DNA of 64,000 nucleotides from Halobacillus litoralis (GCF_020171725.1 NZ_JAIVAJ010000010.1:1-64000); one strand, 5' to 3'; positions 33,884 through 42,441 are shown, counted from the first letter of the stretch. Notes: a model not told the origin generated them from the sequence alone. Translations and numbers: made by a program.

Positions 33884-34546
33884 TTATTGATTCAGTTGTT
33901 TCGCGACTTCTTTCGCTACAACTTCTGTAGATTGTGGGTTTTGTCCTGTGATCAGATTACCGTCTACTTCGTAATGAGTAGCCCAGTTTTCGCCTGACTG
34001 AACCTCTGCGCCTAGTTCGTTCAGCTTGCTCTCAAGCAGGAACGGCATGTACGCATCGAGTTGTGTTTCGCGTTCTTCTGCGTCCGTAAAGGCACTTACA
34101 CGTTTCCCTTTCACAAGTGGATCTCCGTTGGAAAGGGTCGCACCAACAAGACCTGCTGGACCGTGGCATACGGCTGCGACGATTTTATCGGATTCATAGA
34201 ACTCGCGAAGTAGTTGTTGAAGTTTCTCGTTATCCGGCAAGTCGAACATCGTACCGTGACCGCCTGGCAGGAAGATGGCATCGTAATCTTCTGCAGATAA
34301 GTCGGTTATCGGTGTTGTATTTTCAAGATGCGGCTTGGTATCCAGAATTTCCTGCGGTTCATCTTCGCTTACACTGTTCGCATCAATCGGTACTTCTCCG
34401 CCTTGTGGACTTGCGACGGTCACCTCGTAACCTTGTTTATCGAATTCATTGTAAGCTTCACCGAACTCGGATAGCCATAGACCTGTTGTGAGTTCATCGT
34501 TGATTTTTTTATGATTGGTCAAAACCATGAGTACTTTCTTAGACAT
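33884..34546 (-). CDS. DJ-1/PfpI-family protein (class I glutamine amidotransferase-like)
   Basis: The 221-residue protein has the nucleophile elbow AAVCHGPAGL (Cys near residue 127) and FLPGGHGTMFDL upstream, as in Hsp31/YajL-type DJ-1 relatives. These act as glyoxalase III, deglycase or chaperone under stress. The start is either ATG at 34546 or TTG at 34552; GGAGGAG fits both. It is a single gene; the intergenic repeat follows its 5' end. Confidence 0.85.
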   Translation of the reverse strand: MSKKVLMVLTNHKKINDELTTGLWLSEFGEAYNEFDKQGYEVTVASPQGGEVPIDANSVSEDEPQEILDTKPHLENTTPITDLSAEDYDAIFLPGGHGTMFDLPDNEKLQQLLREFYESDKIVAAVCHGPAGLVGATLSNGDPLVKGKRVSAFTDAEERETQLDAYMPFLLESKLNELGAEVQSGENWATHYEVDGNLITGQNPQSTEVVAKEVAKQLNQ

Positions 34547-34624
34547 CTTCAAACACTCCTCCTTATTCAGCTTAGGAAATTATACAATTGGGACGTTGTG
34601 AATCACACTTGCCGGATAGTTGAC

Positions 34625-34808
34625 GTCCGGCTCCAGCGCCCAGCTCCTCGCGATCGTAAAACCCACCCTGCGGAAGGAAAGTTCGCCTTCCTACGGGCGT
34701 TTTGCTTGGGCCTGCGGATGCAGGTCAGTTCGACGTTGCAACAGGACGTTGCGCTTTTAGTCGAACTTCCACTACTGGAGCTACCAGGGCGCTTGCGCCT
34801 TTGTTCTT
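34625..34808. repeat. Dispersed structured repeat, type 2 (copy B)
   Basis: AGCGCCC (34635-34641) pairs with GGGCGCT (34787-34793) near the ends. Inside are GGAAGG/CCTTCC, CCTGC/GCAGG, and a module AGTTCGAC...GTCGAACT enclosing GCAAC-AGGAC-GTTGC and ending TTTTAGTCGAAC. That module recurs with changed but still paired bases in the element at 39839. No gene fits here. It fills most of the gap between the DJ-1 gene and the ArsR-type regulator. Confidence 0.7.
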
Positions 34809-34929
34809 AAAAAGCTACATCAGCATTGTAATCACTGTAATCAAGCATCAGCAAATCATCTGCTTATCTACCGAACACATTTCTTCATTTTCCCGATACA
34901 AAAAAGGGCTAAACCTTTCCGAAAATGCG

Positions 34930-34987
34930 TTGACAAAACTGGAGCAGGAACATACGATAAGTGTATATATGAATATATGTGCATATA
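34930..34987 (+). promoter_or_regulatory. Promoter and metal-regulator operator
   Basis: TTGACA (34930-34935) and TACGAT (34953-34958) are 17 bp apart. Immediately downstream, TATATGAA-TATATG-TGCATATA forms an imperfect inverted repeat like the 12-2-12 sites of SmtB/CzrA regulators. This placement suggests autorepression by the regulator encoded at 35002. Confidence 0.65.
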
Positions 34988-35001
34988 AGGCGGTGGAGAG
35001 T

Positions 35002-35334
35002 ATGGATAATGAATCAAAAGAAGAAAAGAAAACGAACGAAGTCGAACAATTAGATGAGGAAACGTTGTTTGTCGTTTCCCAGACATTCAAAGCATTGTCG
35101 GATCCGACGCGGATTCGTATTCTGCATTTGCTTTGTGAGCAGGAAATGTCGGTGAATCAAATCGCGGAAACGCTGGAGTTGAGGCAATCGACCGTTTCAC
35201 ACCAGCTCAGGTTCCTCAAGAATCTGCGCTTAGTGAAATACCGCAGAGCGGGAACGACACTATTTTATTCGAACGATGATGATCACGTCATCAATGTTCT
35301 GCAGCAGACGATCAATCACGCTCTTCACCATTAG
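35002..35334 (+). CDS. ArsR/SmtB-family metal-sensing repressor (CzrA-like)
   Basis: The 110-residue protein has the ArsR helix-turn-helix ([14 protein letters not shown], then [24 protein letters not shown]). The C-terminal helix reads [17 protein letters not shown], exactly the D-x-H-x10-H-x2-H zinc/cobalt site of CzrA and SmtB (alpha-5 site). The alpha-3 Cys motif of CadC/ArsR is absent. It should thus sense Zn or Co rather than Cd/Pb. GGAGAGT precedes the ATG. It is 17 nt upstream of the metal ATPase gene. Confidence 0.88.
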   Translation: MDNESKEEKKTNEVEQLDEETLFVVSQTFKALSDPTRIRILHLLCEQEMSVNQIAETLELRQSTVSHQLRFLKNLRLVKYRRAGTTLFYSNDDDHVINVLQQTINHALHH

Positions 35335-35351
35335 GAGAGAGGGAGAATCCC

Positions 35352-37442
35352 ATGAAGGAATACAAATTACAAGGTCTGTCTTGTGCGAACTGTGCGAGAG
35401 AAATGCAGACGGAAATGCAGAAGCTCGACAACGGGGAGAAGACAGAAATCAAATTTTCATCAAGTAAGCTGGTCGTAGAGGACGACGTCGATATGAAGTC
35501 GATCCGGAGAATTTTAAAAACGGACGGTGCTTCGCTTGTCGACGACGAGGAGCCATCATCGTGGCGTCCGGATATGAAGATGCTCGTCATCCTATCCGCT
35601 GCGATCTTCGCTATGACGTTCGTGCTTGCCCCCGTCGTATCAAACGGTGTCATCGTGGCGATGTACGTGGCGGCTATGGCGATCAGTGGTTATCAGACGT
35701 TTATCAAAGGCGCAAAGAACCTCGTCAAATTCAAGTTCAACATCGACACCTTGATGACGATTGCGCTTATCGGAGCGGTCGCCATCGGGGAATGGCGTGA
35801 GGCGACAATGGTCGCGATCCTGTTCGGGTTGAACGAATACCTCGAAGGTCTCGGTATGGAAAAAGCGAGAAGCTCAATGGAGAAGCTGCTGAATGTGGCG
35901 CCGAAGAAAGCGACCTTGCTGAAGGACGGAGCCGAGCAGGTCGTATCGATCGAATCGCTTCAGAAGGATGACATCGTCCTCGTCAAAGCAGGCGAGAAGA
36001 TTCCATCCGACGGCATTGTCGTGGAAGGCGTCAGTTCAGTGAACGAAGCGGCAATTACGGGTGAGTCACTGCCTGTGGAAAAAAGTAGTGGAGAAGCGTT
36101 GTATGGTGGAAGCATCAACAATGAGGGACTGTTGAAAGTCCGCATTACGAAGCCTTATGAGGATTCGTCGTTAGCGAAGATTCTCCACCTTGTGGAAGAA
36201 GCGCAGGAGATGAAGACGCCGACGGAGCTGTTTATCAACCGCTTCGCGAAGTATTACACACCGCTGATCATGGTCGTTTCCATCCTTGTCATGATCATTC
36301 CGCCACTCGTGTTCGGAGCGGAATGGGGCGCCTCGTTCTATCAAGGACTCGCGGTTCTCATCGTAGGTTGTCCGTGTGCGTTAATTTTATCCTCCCCCAT
36401 TGCGATCGTGTCGGGCATTACGAAGAACGCGCGGGCAGGCATTCTCGTAAAAGGCGGCGTTTTTTTAGAGAAGCTTGGGAAAGTGGACGCCATTGCGTTT
36501 GATAAGACGGGGACGCTGACAAAAGGCGAGCCGGCGGTTCATCAGACGAAGGTGTATGATGAGGCGCGGTTTTACGAAATTTCGGGGGCGATGGAGCGGC
36601 ATTCGTCCCACCCGATTGCGAAAGCGGTGATGGCAGAGGTGGAACGTCGTTCGGTTCGGATGCTCGAGGCGGAGGATGTGCAGGCGGTTCCTGGTAAAGG
36701 GATGGCGGCTGTCATCGACGGCGCTTCGTATTATATGGGAAGTGAGAAGACGGTTCAGCATTTGTCGCTTTCAGATGAGCAGAAGGCGGATGTGGAAGAG
36801 ATGCGACGTGCGGGTTACACGCTGGTGCTCGTATCGGATGAGGAGAATCTGCTTGGTTTGTACGGTGTGGCAGATGAAATCCGTGAAGAGAGTCGTACGT
36901 TGATCAAGCGCCTGCATGAAGCGGGCGTGAAGCAGACGATTATGCTGACAGGCGATCACCAGGCGACGGCGGATAAAGTGGCCGGTGAGATCGGGATGAC
37001 GGATGTGTATGCCGGGCTTTTACCTGAAGAGAAAGTAGGCAGGGTGAAGCGACTGAAAGAGGGGCATACGCTGGCGATGGTCGGTGATGGTATCAATGAT
37101 GCGCCGGCTCTTGCGACGGCTGACTTAGGCATTGCTATGGGAAAAGGGACGGACAGTGCGATTGAGACGGCTGATGTCGTTCTGATGCAGGATCACCTTG
37201 GCAGACTGCCTGATGCGATTCGGATTGCGAAGCGGGTGAACGCTGTTGTGAAGCTGAATATCGGGCTTGCGCTCGGGTTGAAGCTGATGGCCCTGCTTCT
37301 CACGATTCCGGGCTGGCTGACGCTCTGGGTCGCGATTCTCTCGGATATGGGAGCAACGATTCTCGTGACGCTGATCAGCTTGACGATTCTCATGGTCAAA
37401 GGCCAGAAGCCTGAAGCTGAACGTCCATTACGAACGGTTTAA
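35352..37442 (+). CDS. P1B-type heavy-metal-translocating ATPase (Zn/Cd/Co type)
   Basis: The 696-residue protein carries one N-terminal HMA domain with GLSCANC (Cys11, Cys14). Transmembrane helices follow, with TGES in the actuator and the ion-binding CPC motif (VGCPCALIL), typical of Zn/Cd/Pb pumps. The phosphorylation site is DKTGTLTKG, and HSSHPIAKA and GDGINDAPAL complete the ATPase core. It exports metal ions from the cytosol. Co-transcribed with the CzrA-like repressor, which makes a ZntA/CadA-like zinc efflux function likely. Confidence 0.92.
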   Translation: MKEYKLQGLSCANCAREMQTEMQKLDNGEKTEIKFSSSKLVVEDDVDMKSIRRILKTDGASLVDDEEPSSWRPDMKMLVILSAAIFAMTFVLAPVVSNGVIVAMYVAAMAISGYQTFIKGAKNLVKFKFNIDTLMTIALIGAVAIGEWREATMVAILFGLNEYLEGLGMEKARSSMEKLLNVAPKKATLLKDGAEQVVSIESLQKDDIVLVKAGEKIPSDGIVVEGVSSVNEAAITGESLPVEKSSGEALYGGSINNEGLLKVRITKPYEDSSLAKILHLVEEAQEMKTPTELFINRFAKYYTPLIMVVSILVMIIPPLVFGAEWGASFYQGLAVLIVGCPCALILSSPIAIVSGITKNARAGILVKGGVFLEKLGKVDAIAFDKTGTLTKGEPAVHQTKVYDEARFYEISGAMERHSSHPIAKAVMAEVERRSVRMLEAEDVQAVPGKGMAAVIDGASYYMGSEKTVQHLSLSDEQKADVEEMRRAGYTLVLVSDEENLLGLYGVADEIREESRTLIKRLHEAGVKQTIMLTGDHQATADKVAGEIGMTDVYAGLLPEEKVGRVKRLKEGHTLAMVGDGINDAPALATADLGIAMGKGTDSAIETADVVLMQDHLGRLPDAIRIAKRVNAVVKLNIGLALGLKLMALLLTIPGWLTLWVAILSDMGATILVTLISLTILMVKGQKPEAERPLRTV

Positions 37443-37443
37443 G

Positions 37444-37482
37444 AAAACGCGCACTGGCATTTCTCCCAGTGCGTGTTTTTTG
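37444..37482 (+). terminator. Terminator after the metal ATPase gene
   Basis: AAAACGCGCACTGG pairs with CCAGTGCGTGTTTT (one G-U), followed by TT. Confidence 0.9.
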
Positions 37483-37534
37483 GATTGAACAAGAAGAGAC
37501 TCGTTCTGTAAAATGGAGGGGGGAGAGGTGTGCA

Positions 37535-38038
37535 ATGAATAAGAAATGGTTAGGGATCGTCATCATCGGGCTGTTTGTGACGTTGATGATCACGGTCGTT
37601 CTGGGAGAAGAATCACACGCCATACCTGGTCCTCATTCTCTGCCCGTCGTAGAAGAAAATCCGTATCCGCTGTCTCTCGTTTCGATTGAGCAAAAGGCTG
37701 CAACGATTAGGGACTCTGCGTCCGATGAGGAACTGCGCGGGCTTCGGTACATGATGACGTTTCATTCGGAGGACCGGATCGGTGCTTTTGAATATCAGGG
37801 TCTCAGGTTCTTGATTTATCCGAAAGGTGAATTAGAGTCCTATCTTGGACGTAAGGTGGAAAAGCAGAACTTGAGGCTGGTCGAGGAGACACCTGAAGGG
37901 TTCCTCTATAGACTGCACTTTGAATCGGTCTATACGACAGGGGATTACATAGAACGGTTTTTGAAAAAGGAGCCTGAATTTGAGGTTTACGTGAAGTTTC
38001 AGGGGCGTACATATCGTCTTTTGAATGGGGAAACGTGA
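37535..38038 (+). CDS. Hypothetical membrane-anchored protein
   Basis: The 167-residue protein begins MNKKWLGIVIIGLFVTLMITVVLG, a single membrane anchor or uncleaved signal. A mixed soluble domain follows (FEYQGLRFLIYP, VYVKFQGRTYRLL) that is likely outside the cell. No family recognised. GGAGGGGGGAGAGG lies 7 nt before the ATG, and earlier in-frame codons have no ribosome site. Confidence 0.68.
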   Translation: MNKKWLGIVIIGLFVTLMITVVLGEESHAIPGPHSLPVVEENPYPLSLVSIEQKAATIRDSASDEELRGLRYMMTFHSEDRIGAFEYQGLRFLIYPKGELESYLGRKVEKQNLRLVEETPEGFLYRLHFESVYTTGDYIERFLKKEPEFEVYVKFQGRTYRLLNGET

Positions 38039-38061
38039 GCTTAGGGATCTTACGTTTTTTA
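38032..38061 (+). terminator. Terminator overlapping the stop codon
   Basis: AACGTGAG pairs with CTTACGTT (one G-U) across TTAGGGAT and is followed by TTTT. The left arm contains the TGA of the upstream gene. Confidence 0.7.
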
Positions 38062-38279
38062 TACCCCTAATCCTATTTATTCCATTTATAGGAGGCAATC
38101 GACCTGTTTTTTATCTTCTGAGTTTGGTTAGATAAAAGAGCGGGAAAATGAATGGATACCAATTCTCCGAACTAGTGGTAATATATATGTAACCTTCATA
38201 AAGTTTCATTATGGCGGGGTACATACTTTGATGTAGATTGGACGACGATAAAGACTATACAAAGAGTGAGGAAATGATA

Positions 38280-39779
38280 ATGAAGATAAACTTTGAAACG
38301 TTACAACATATGAACCATACACATGTTTTGGGGCCTTCTGAACAAGAGGTCTACAGCCTTTCCTTTCATTCCAAACGAGTCGAGCCGAAGTCTGCGTTTT
38401 TCTCCATCAAAGGAGAAACATATGATGGTCACTTTTATATGGAAGAAGCTCTCGAAAGCGGTGCATCTGTTGTCATCGGGACCGAGGCCGAAATCTTGAA
38501 GGAAACAAGTATGAAAAACCCCGACAAAACCTTTATCGTTGTAGAAGATATTCGTTCTGCCATGGCAGCATTCTCTAAGCATTACTACGGTCGAATCGAT
38601 GAACAGATGAAGATGATCGGCGTGACGGGTACGAACGGCAAGACGACCGTAGCGGCGTATGTCCGCTCGCTTTTGACTCTGCTTGGACTCCCGACGGGAT
38701 CGATTGGAACGACTGGGATTTGGTCATCTTATGAGAAGCTTCCATATAAAAAGAGCACGCCGACGACTCCGGAATCTGCGGATCTACACCACATCTTCAA
38801 CGATTTGTATGCGTTGGAGGACCGTGCAGCTGTGATGGAGGTTTCTTCGATCGCGCTCGATCAGAAGCGGGTGGAAGGCATTCAATTTGATGTCGCCATT
38901 CACACGAATTTTTCTGAAGAGCATTTAGAGTACCATCATACGATTGAACATTATAAAGCGTGTAAGATGCGGCTGTTCCAACAGGCGTCTGCTCAAGTCA
39001 TCAATATCGATGATGACGGAATGGGGCAGGATTTGATTGAGGCTCACCATGAATCGATGCTTACGTATTCCATCAATGGACATCCGGAGGCTGATCTAAG
39101 AGCTGATGACATCGAAGTCATGGAAGAAGGTTCTTTCTTCAGATTGAGCTATCAAGGCTCCTCCTATGAGGTGTATGTGCCGGTCTATGGTACGTACAAT
39201 GTCGCCAATGTATTGTCAGCTATCGGGACAGCTCTACACTTAGATTATTCATTGGAACATATCATCAAAGTGCTTCCTCATATGGAAGGACCCGAAGGAC
39301 GCTTCCAAGTCATTCAAACACCTCTCAACCAAAAGGTGATTTTAGATTATGCCCACACTCCTGTGGCTCTGAATCGGCTTGTGGAAGAAGTGAAAAAGCT
39401 GAAATACAATCGTCTGATTGTCATGATTGCCGGAATTGGCATCCGTGACTTCAACAAAATGCCGAAGATGGCAGCGACGATTGACGGACAGGCGGATGAC
39501 GTCGTGGTCACAGTCGATCACCCGGGTTACCATGACCCCCGCATTATCGTGGAGCAGGTGAAAACGGGCTTCCGAATGCCTGATGCAACGAACATCCACA
39601 CGACGTTGACGCGTGAAGATGGCGTACGCCGTTCGTTAGAGCTGGGTAAGGAAAATGATATTATTCTGCTGACAAGTGGTTGTATCAACAACGCTCAGAT
39701 TGTCAGAGGAGAAGAGATCCCTCATTCAGATGAAGATATTATAGAACGGTACTATCCGCCGGTTTTTGATAAAGTCTAG
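38280..39779 (+). CDS. MurE-like Mur ligase (UDP-MurNAc-dipeptide:amino-acid ligase family)
   Basis: The 499-residue protein has all Mur-ligase landmarks: an N-terminal MurE UDP-binding domain (FFSIKGETYDGHFY), the ATP loop GVTGTNGKTT, the carbamylated-lysine site (HYKACKMRLFQ), and DYAHTP. At the amino-acid recognition site, where DAP-adding enzymes read DNPR, it has DHPG. This argues against meso-diaminopimelate as substrate. It stands alone rather than in a cell-division cluster, so it may be a specialised paralogue or add another residue such as ornithine or lysine. Start ATG 38280 follows GTGAGG by 8 nt. Confidence 0.82.
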   Translation: MKINFETLQHMNHTHVLGPSEQEVYSLSFHSKRVEPKSAFFSIKGETYDGHFYMEEALESGASVVIGTEAEILKETSMKNPDKTFIVVEDIRSAMAAFSKHYYGRIDEQMKMIGVTGTNGKTTVAAYVRSLLTLLGLPTGSIGTTGIWSSYEKLPYKKSTPTTPESADLHHIFNDLYALEDRAAVMEVSSIALDQKRVEGIQFDVAIHTNFSEEHLEYHHTIEHYKACKMRLFQQASAQVINIDDDGMGQDLIEAHHESMLTYSINGHPEADLRADDIEVMEEGSFFRLSYQGSSYEVYVPVYGTYNVANVLSAIGTALHLDYSLEHIIKVLPHMEGPEGRFQVIQTPLNQKVILDYAHTPVALNRLVEEVKKLKYNRLIVMIAGIGIRDFNKMPKMAATIDGQADDVVVTVDHPGYHDPRIIVEQVKTGFRMPDATNIHTTLTREDGVRRSLELGKENDIILLTSGCINNAQIVRGEEIPHSDEDIIERYYPPVFDKV

Positions 39780-39803
39780 AGTCTTGTGCTCTAGACTTTT
39801 TTA
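39774..39803 (+). terminator. Terminator after the Mur ligase gene
   Basis: GTCTAGAG and CTCTAGAC pair perfectly across TCTTGTG and are followed by TTTTTT. The stop codon lies in the left arm. Confidence 0.92.
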
Positions 39804-39838
39804 GTGTGCATGGCGAGCCTGTTTTTTGATTAAGTGGA

Positions 39839-40008
39839 CAGTGGGGTGGAAAATAACTCGCTTTCCGGCGGCCCAACAGGACGTTGGGTCGTTCGATGTT
39901 GCCACACGATGTGGCGGTTTTAGTTCGAACATCCTTATTCCTTGTAGCTGAGGATCTCGCCATTGTCCGTTTAATCCCGCTGGAGTCTCGTCATTTTCCA
40001 CCCCACTG
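39839..40008. repeat. Dispersed palindromic element with terminal inverted repeats (copy A)
   Basis: The ends CAGTGGGGTGGAAAAT and ATTTTCCACCCCACTG are perfect inverted repeats. Near them are ACTCGCTTTCCGGCGG on the left and CGCTGGAGTCTCG on the right. The interior holds hairpins CCCAAC/GTTGGG (39872-39888) and GCCACA/TGTGGC inside GTTCGA...TCGAAC (39891-39930). It has no coding capacity and no target duplication I can see. A shorter relative lies at 47045. It occupies most of the 335-bp gap before the HD-domain gene. Confidence 0.8.
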
Positions 40009-40114
40009 TATGATGAAAGGTATAAACAGGCCTGTATTATGAATTATCTCAGTAACGCCGTTCTTGAAACACCTGACGCTCGATCAATACTGTAAACTGT
40101 CCACATGAGACCAG

Positions 40115-40645
40115 TTAGAACGTCTGATATACGAGGGTTCGATAGGTTTCAAAAAAGGGCGGTGTGGTTGTGGTGTTCTTGTCCATGACCTCGGCGATCG
40201 ATTGGTAGTACCATTTCTGTTTTTCATGCCCTGCGTTGAAATCGTTCCACAGTTCCTGTCCGTGTTTGTCCAATCCCTCTTTGATCGAGCGCAGGTTGTC
40301 GAGTTTATCGGCGACAATCAGGGCCTTAACGGGAAGAGGTGCTTCAAGGACAACATCGATGGTATGTTGTTTCCGCTCCTGCCACGTTTTTTGTTTATCT
40401 TCGGTATGTGCTGCTACGATTTCTGCCACTTCCTCTCCGAACGACGCTTCAATTTCCTCCATCGTAACGTCCGTGTCTTCGACGACATCGTGTAAGTATC
40501 CAGCACACACCACAGCCTCTGCAAAACCGGCTTCCTGAAGCTGATCGGCCACACGAATCGGATGGTGGACATAGTCTTCATCTGAGCTTTTTCTTTTTTG
40601 GCCTGAATGGGCTTTTATCGCGAAGTTTCTGGCTTTCTCAATCAT
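40115..40645 (-). CDS. HD-domain protein, small alarmone hydrolase-like
   Basis: The 176-residue protein has the RelA/SpoT-type hydrolase pattern: HHP (27-29), LHDVVEDT (HD at 52-53, ED at 56-57) and VADKLDNLRSI, which corresponds to the KLADRLxN motif. No synthetase or TGS domain is present, so it resembles stand-alone (p)ppGpp hydrolases such as Mesh1. Binding of Mn by the HD residues is expected. The C-terminal tail is divergent. It is transcribed divergently from the RibF-like gene. GGAAGTG precedes the ATG. Confidence 0.78.
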   Translation of the reverse strand: MIEKARNFAIKAHSGQKRKSSDEDYVHHPIRVADQLQEAGFAEAVVCAGYLHDVVEDTDVTMEEIEASFGEEVAEIVAAHTEDKQKTWQERKQHTIDVVLEAPLPVKALIVADKLDNLRSIKEGLDKHGQELWNDFNAGHEKQKWYYQSIAEVMDKNTTTTPPFFETYRTLVYQTF

Positions 40646-40748
40646 CGAATCACTTCCAATCGTTTTAGTTGAAAAATGGATCAGTGGTTGCTTCAATGGA
40701 CATGGTGTAAAATAAGGGTAGAACGATACGTTAAGGGAGAGGTTAGAG

Positions 40749-41573
40749 ATGGAGACAATTGAAGTAACAGAGAACCTGCCACAATCCAAACGACCGGAGA
40801 TCTTTGTACTGGGGGCATTCGACGGTGTCCATCTCGGTCATCAGCACCTGCTTGAATCCGCCCGTGCTTACGCAGAGGAAGGAATGGATACAGCAGTCTG
40901 CAGTCTTCCGTCTTCAAGTGGGCTCACATCTTATCAGGATCAAGTCCGCCTTCTGTCAGAACTTGGGGTGGACCGTTTTTACTATTGTACCAAACCTGTC
41001 GCCGTTCAAGAATTGATAAACAACGCACAGGTCTCGCGGCTTATTGTCGGTAAGTCGACAGCGGCTGAACTGCCGGAACTTGAAGTGCCGGTCACGGTCG
41101 TTGAAGATGCTGAACACCAAGGCGCACCGATTACGGGAAGCCGTATTCGTGAGCTTGTAGAAGCAGGGAAGATGGAGGCAGTGCAGTCGATGCTCGGCCG
41201 CCCATTCGAACTGACAGGTGTCGTGGAAAAAGGAGAACAGCTCGGCCGCCAGCTTGGTTTTCCGACGCTGAACCTCGGCGACATCAATGAATATGCCGAA
41301 GTAAAACCAGCCGTTTATCTCGGGACTGTGCAAGTGAAGCAGGCTTACTACTATACACTCATCAGTGCCGGATACCGTCCCGTCGTAAACGGAAGCTCTT
41401 ATAAGGTAGAGGCTTACGTGATGGACTTTTCCGGTGATTTGTATGACCAGGAAGTATCCGTGAAGTTTCTCCGCCATCTGCGTGACGAGACCGATTTCCA
41501 AGGGTTGGACGTCCTTGTGGAGCAAATGAAAAAAGACGAACAATATGCACGCGAGATTTTAGGATTAGCTTAA
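40749..41573 (+). CDS. RibF-like riboflavin kinase/FAD synthetase, reduced N-domain
   Basis: The 274-residue protein has a nucleotidyltransferase domain starting FVLGAFDGVHLGHQHLL and ending with ITGSRIRELV. The usual DFRFG motif between them is missing, and the domain is shorter than normal. The C-terminal flavokinase half looks complete: GRQLGFPTLNL (ATP loop), AVYLGTVQV, and EAYVMDFSGDLY with its catalytic Glu. It may thus be a riboflavin kinase with weak or no FAD synthetase activity. Standard RibF is usually next to truB; this copy is not. Confidence 0.82.
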   Translation: METIEVTENLPQSKRPEIFVLGAFDGVHLGHQHLLESARAYAEEGMDTAVCSLPSSSGLTSYQDQVRLLSELGVDRFYYCTKPVAVQELINNAQVSRLIVGKSTAAELPELEVPVTVVEDAEHQGAPITGSRIRELVEAGKMEAVQSMLGRPFELTGVVEKGEQLGRQLGFPTLNLGDINEYAEVKPAVYLGTVQVKQAYYYTLISAGYRPVVNGSSYKVEAYVMDFSGDLYDQEVSVKFLRHLRDETDFQGLDVLVEQMKKDEQYAREILGLA

Positions 41574-41594
41574 GGTAGAAAGGAGTATGTTCGC

Positions 41595-41843
41595 ATGGGG
41601 ATTGTTGTTGTCGAAGTGTGTGATGGGAACCTGATCACAGAACTGGACATCGAAAGCATCATCGAGTCCGAATACCCTGAAGTGGCCGTACTCATGAACG
41701 AGTGCCTCTCTTTCTGTGGCATGTGCGCCGTCAGACCATACGCCATCGTCAATGGCTCACGCGTTTTCGGCAAAACACCGGAAGAAGCACTGGAGAAGAT
41801 CCGCACGAAGATCGAAGAAGAACTCGCGTTTTACGCTGAATAA
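41595..41843 (+). CDS. DUF1450 (YuzB-like) protein
   Basis: An 82-residue protein with the conserved NECLSFCGMCAVRPYAIVNG segment, whose two cysteines (about 38 and 41) are spaced C-x2-C after an earlier Cys at about 9. This matches the YuzB/DUF1450 family, thioredoxin-like small proteins of Firmicutes with no proven function. AAAGGAG precedes the ATG. It follows the RibF-like gene by 21 bp and is probably in the same operon. Confidence 0.82.
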   Translation: MGIVVVEVCDGNLITELDIESIIESEYPEVAVLMNECLSFCGMCAVRPYAIVNGSRVFGKTPEEALEKIRTKIEEELAFYAE

Positions 41844-41852
41844 GAGGAGCAC

Positions 41853-42341
41853 ATGGGAATGATCGATTCATTATTGAACAGCTTCCGATTACCGAAAAAG
41901 GAAGCGATGTTCCACCTTAACCGCAAAGGCATCACGCATACGATCGGCTATTTGTTTCTGCTCTTAGCCATTCTGTTTTTACCGGATATGATCGCCACCA
42001 TCATCCGGCTCGACTCTGATTTGACCGAGGTATCACGCGGTCTATACCTGGCTCAAGTCTTTGTCTTCTATCCGCTGTTGATCATTTTCCTGATCATTGT
42101 CGGGGTATCGATTTTCGCAGGAGCGGCGCTCGTCATGAAGAACCTGCTGCGCCGTAAACTCGCCTATCAGCAGTTGTGGAAGATGACCGCCTACGCTTCC
42201 ACCATCCCGCTGATCTTGAGCGTCATTTTGAAAAATTTATTCGTACCGAACTCGATCAGTGCCATCCTGTTTTTCGGGATTTTCGGCTTCTTAATGTACA
42301 AAATGATCACGATCTATCCGAAAGCACCGACTCCTCGTTAA
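41853..42341 (+). CDS. DUF1189-like membrane protein
   Basis: The 162-residue protein has four hydrophobic segments (about residues 28-50, 68-95, 112-130 and 135-152) and a conserved-looking SFRLPKKEAMFHLNRKGI N-terminus. It resembles YqhR/DUF1189-type maltodextrin-associated membrane proteins, but the family call is tentative. GAGGAGC precedes the ATG, 9 bp after the DUF1450 stop, so it closes the operon. Confidence 0.65.
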   Translation: MGMIDSLLNSFRLPKKEAMFHLNRKGITHTIGYLFLLLAILFLPDMIATIIRLDSDLTEVSRGLYLAQVFVFYPLLIIFLIIVGVSIFAGAALVMKNLLRRKLAYQQLWKMTAYASTIPLILSVILKNLFVPNSISAILFFGIFGFLMYKMITIYPKAPTPR

Positions 42342-42362
42342 CGGGAGAACGGTGCTTTTATA
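42321..42362 (+). terminator. Terminator of the RibF-like operon
   Basis: AAAGCACCG and CGGTGCTTT pair around an inner CTCC/GGGAG hairpin and are followed by TATAT. The left arm lies in the last codons of the gene. Confidence 0.7.
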
Positions 42363-42441
42363 TATGAGCAAAATACCGGCATTTGGAAGCGTGCTTGTGC
42401 TACGATTTGAATGTAATCCATTTAGAAAGGGAGTCTTAAAT

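Noticed and set aside
34702..35001. N-terminal extension of the CzrA-like regulator by 100 codons
   Set aside because: The extension would run through a noncoding repeat element, the promoter and operator, and has no similarity to the family; ATG 35002 has a ribosome site.
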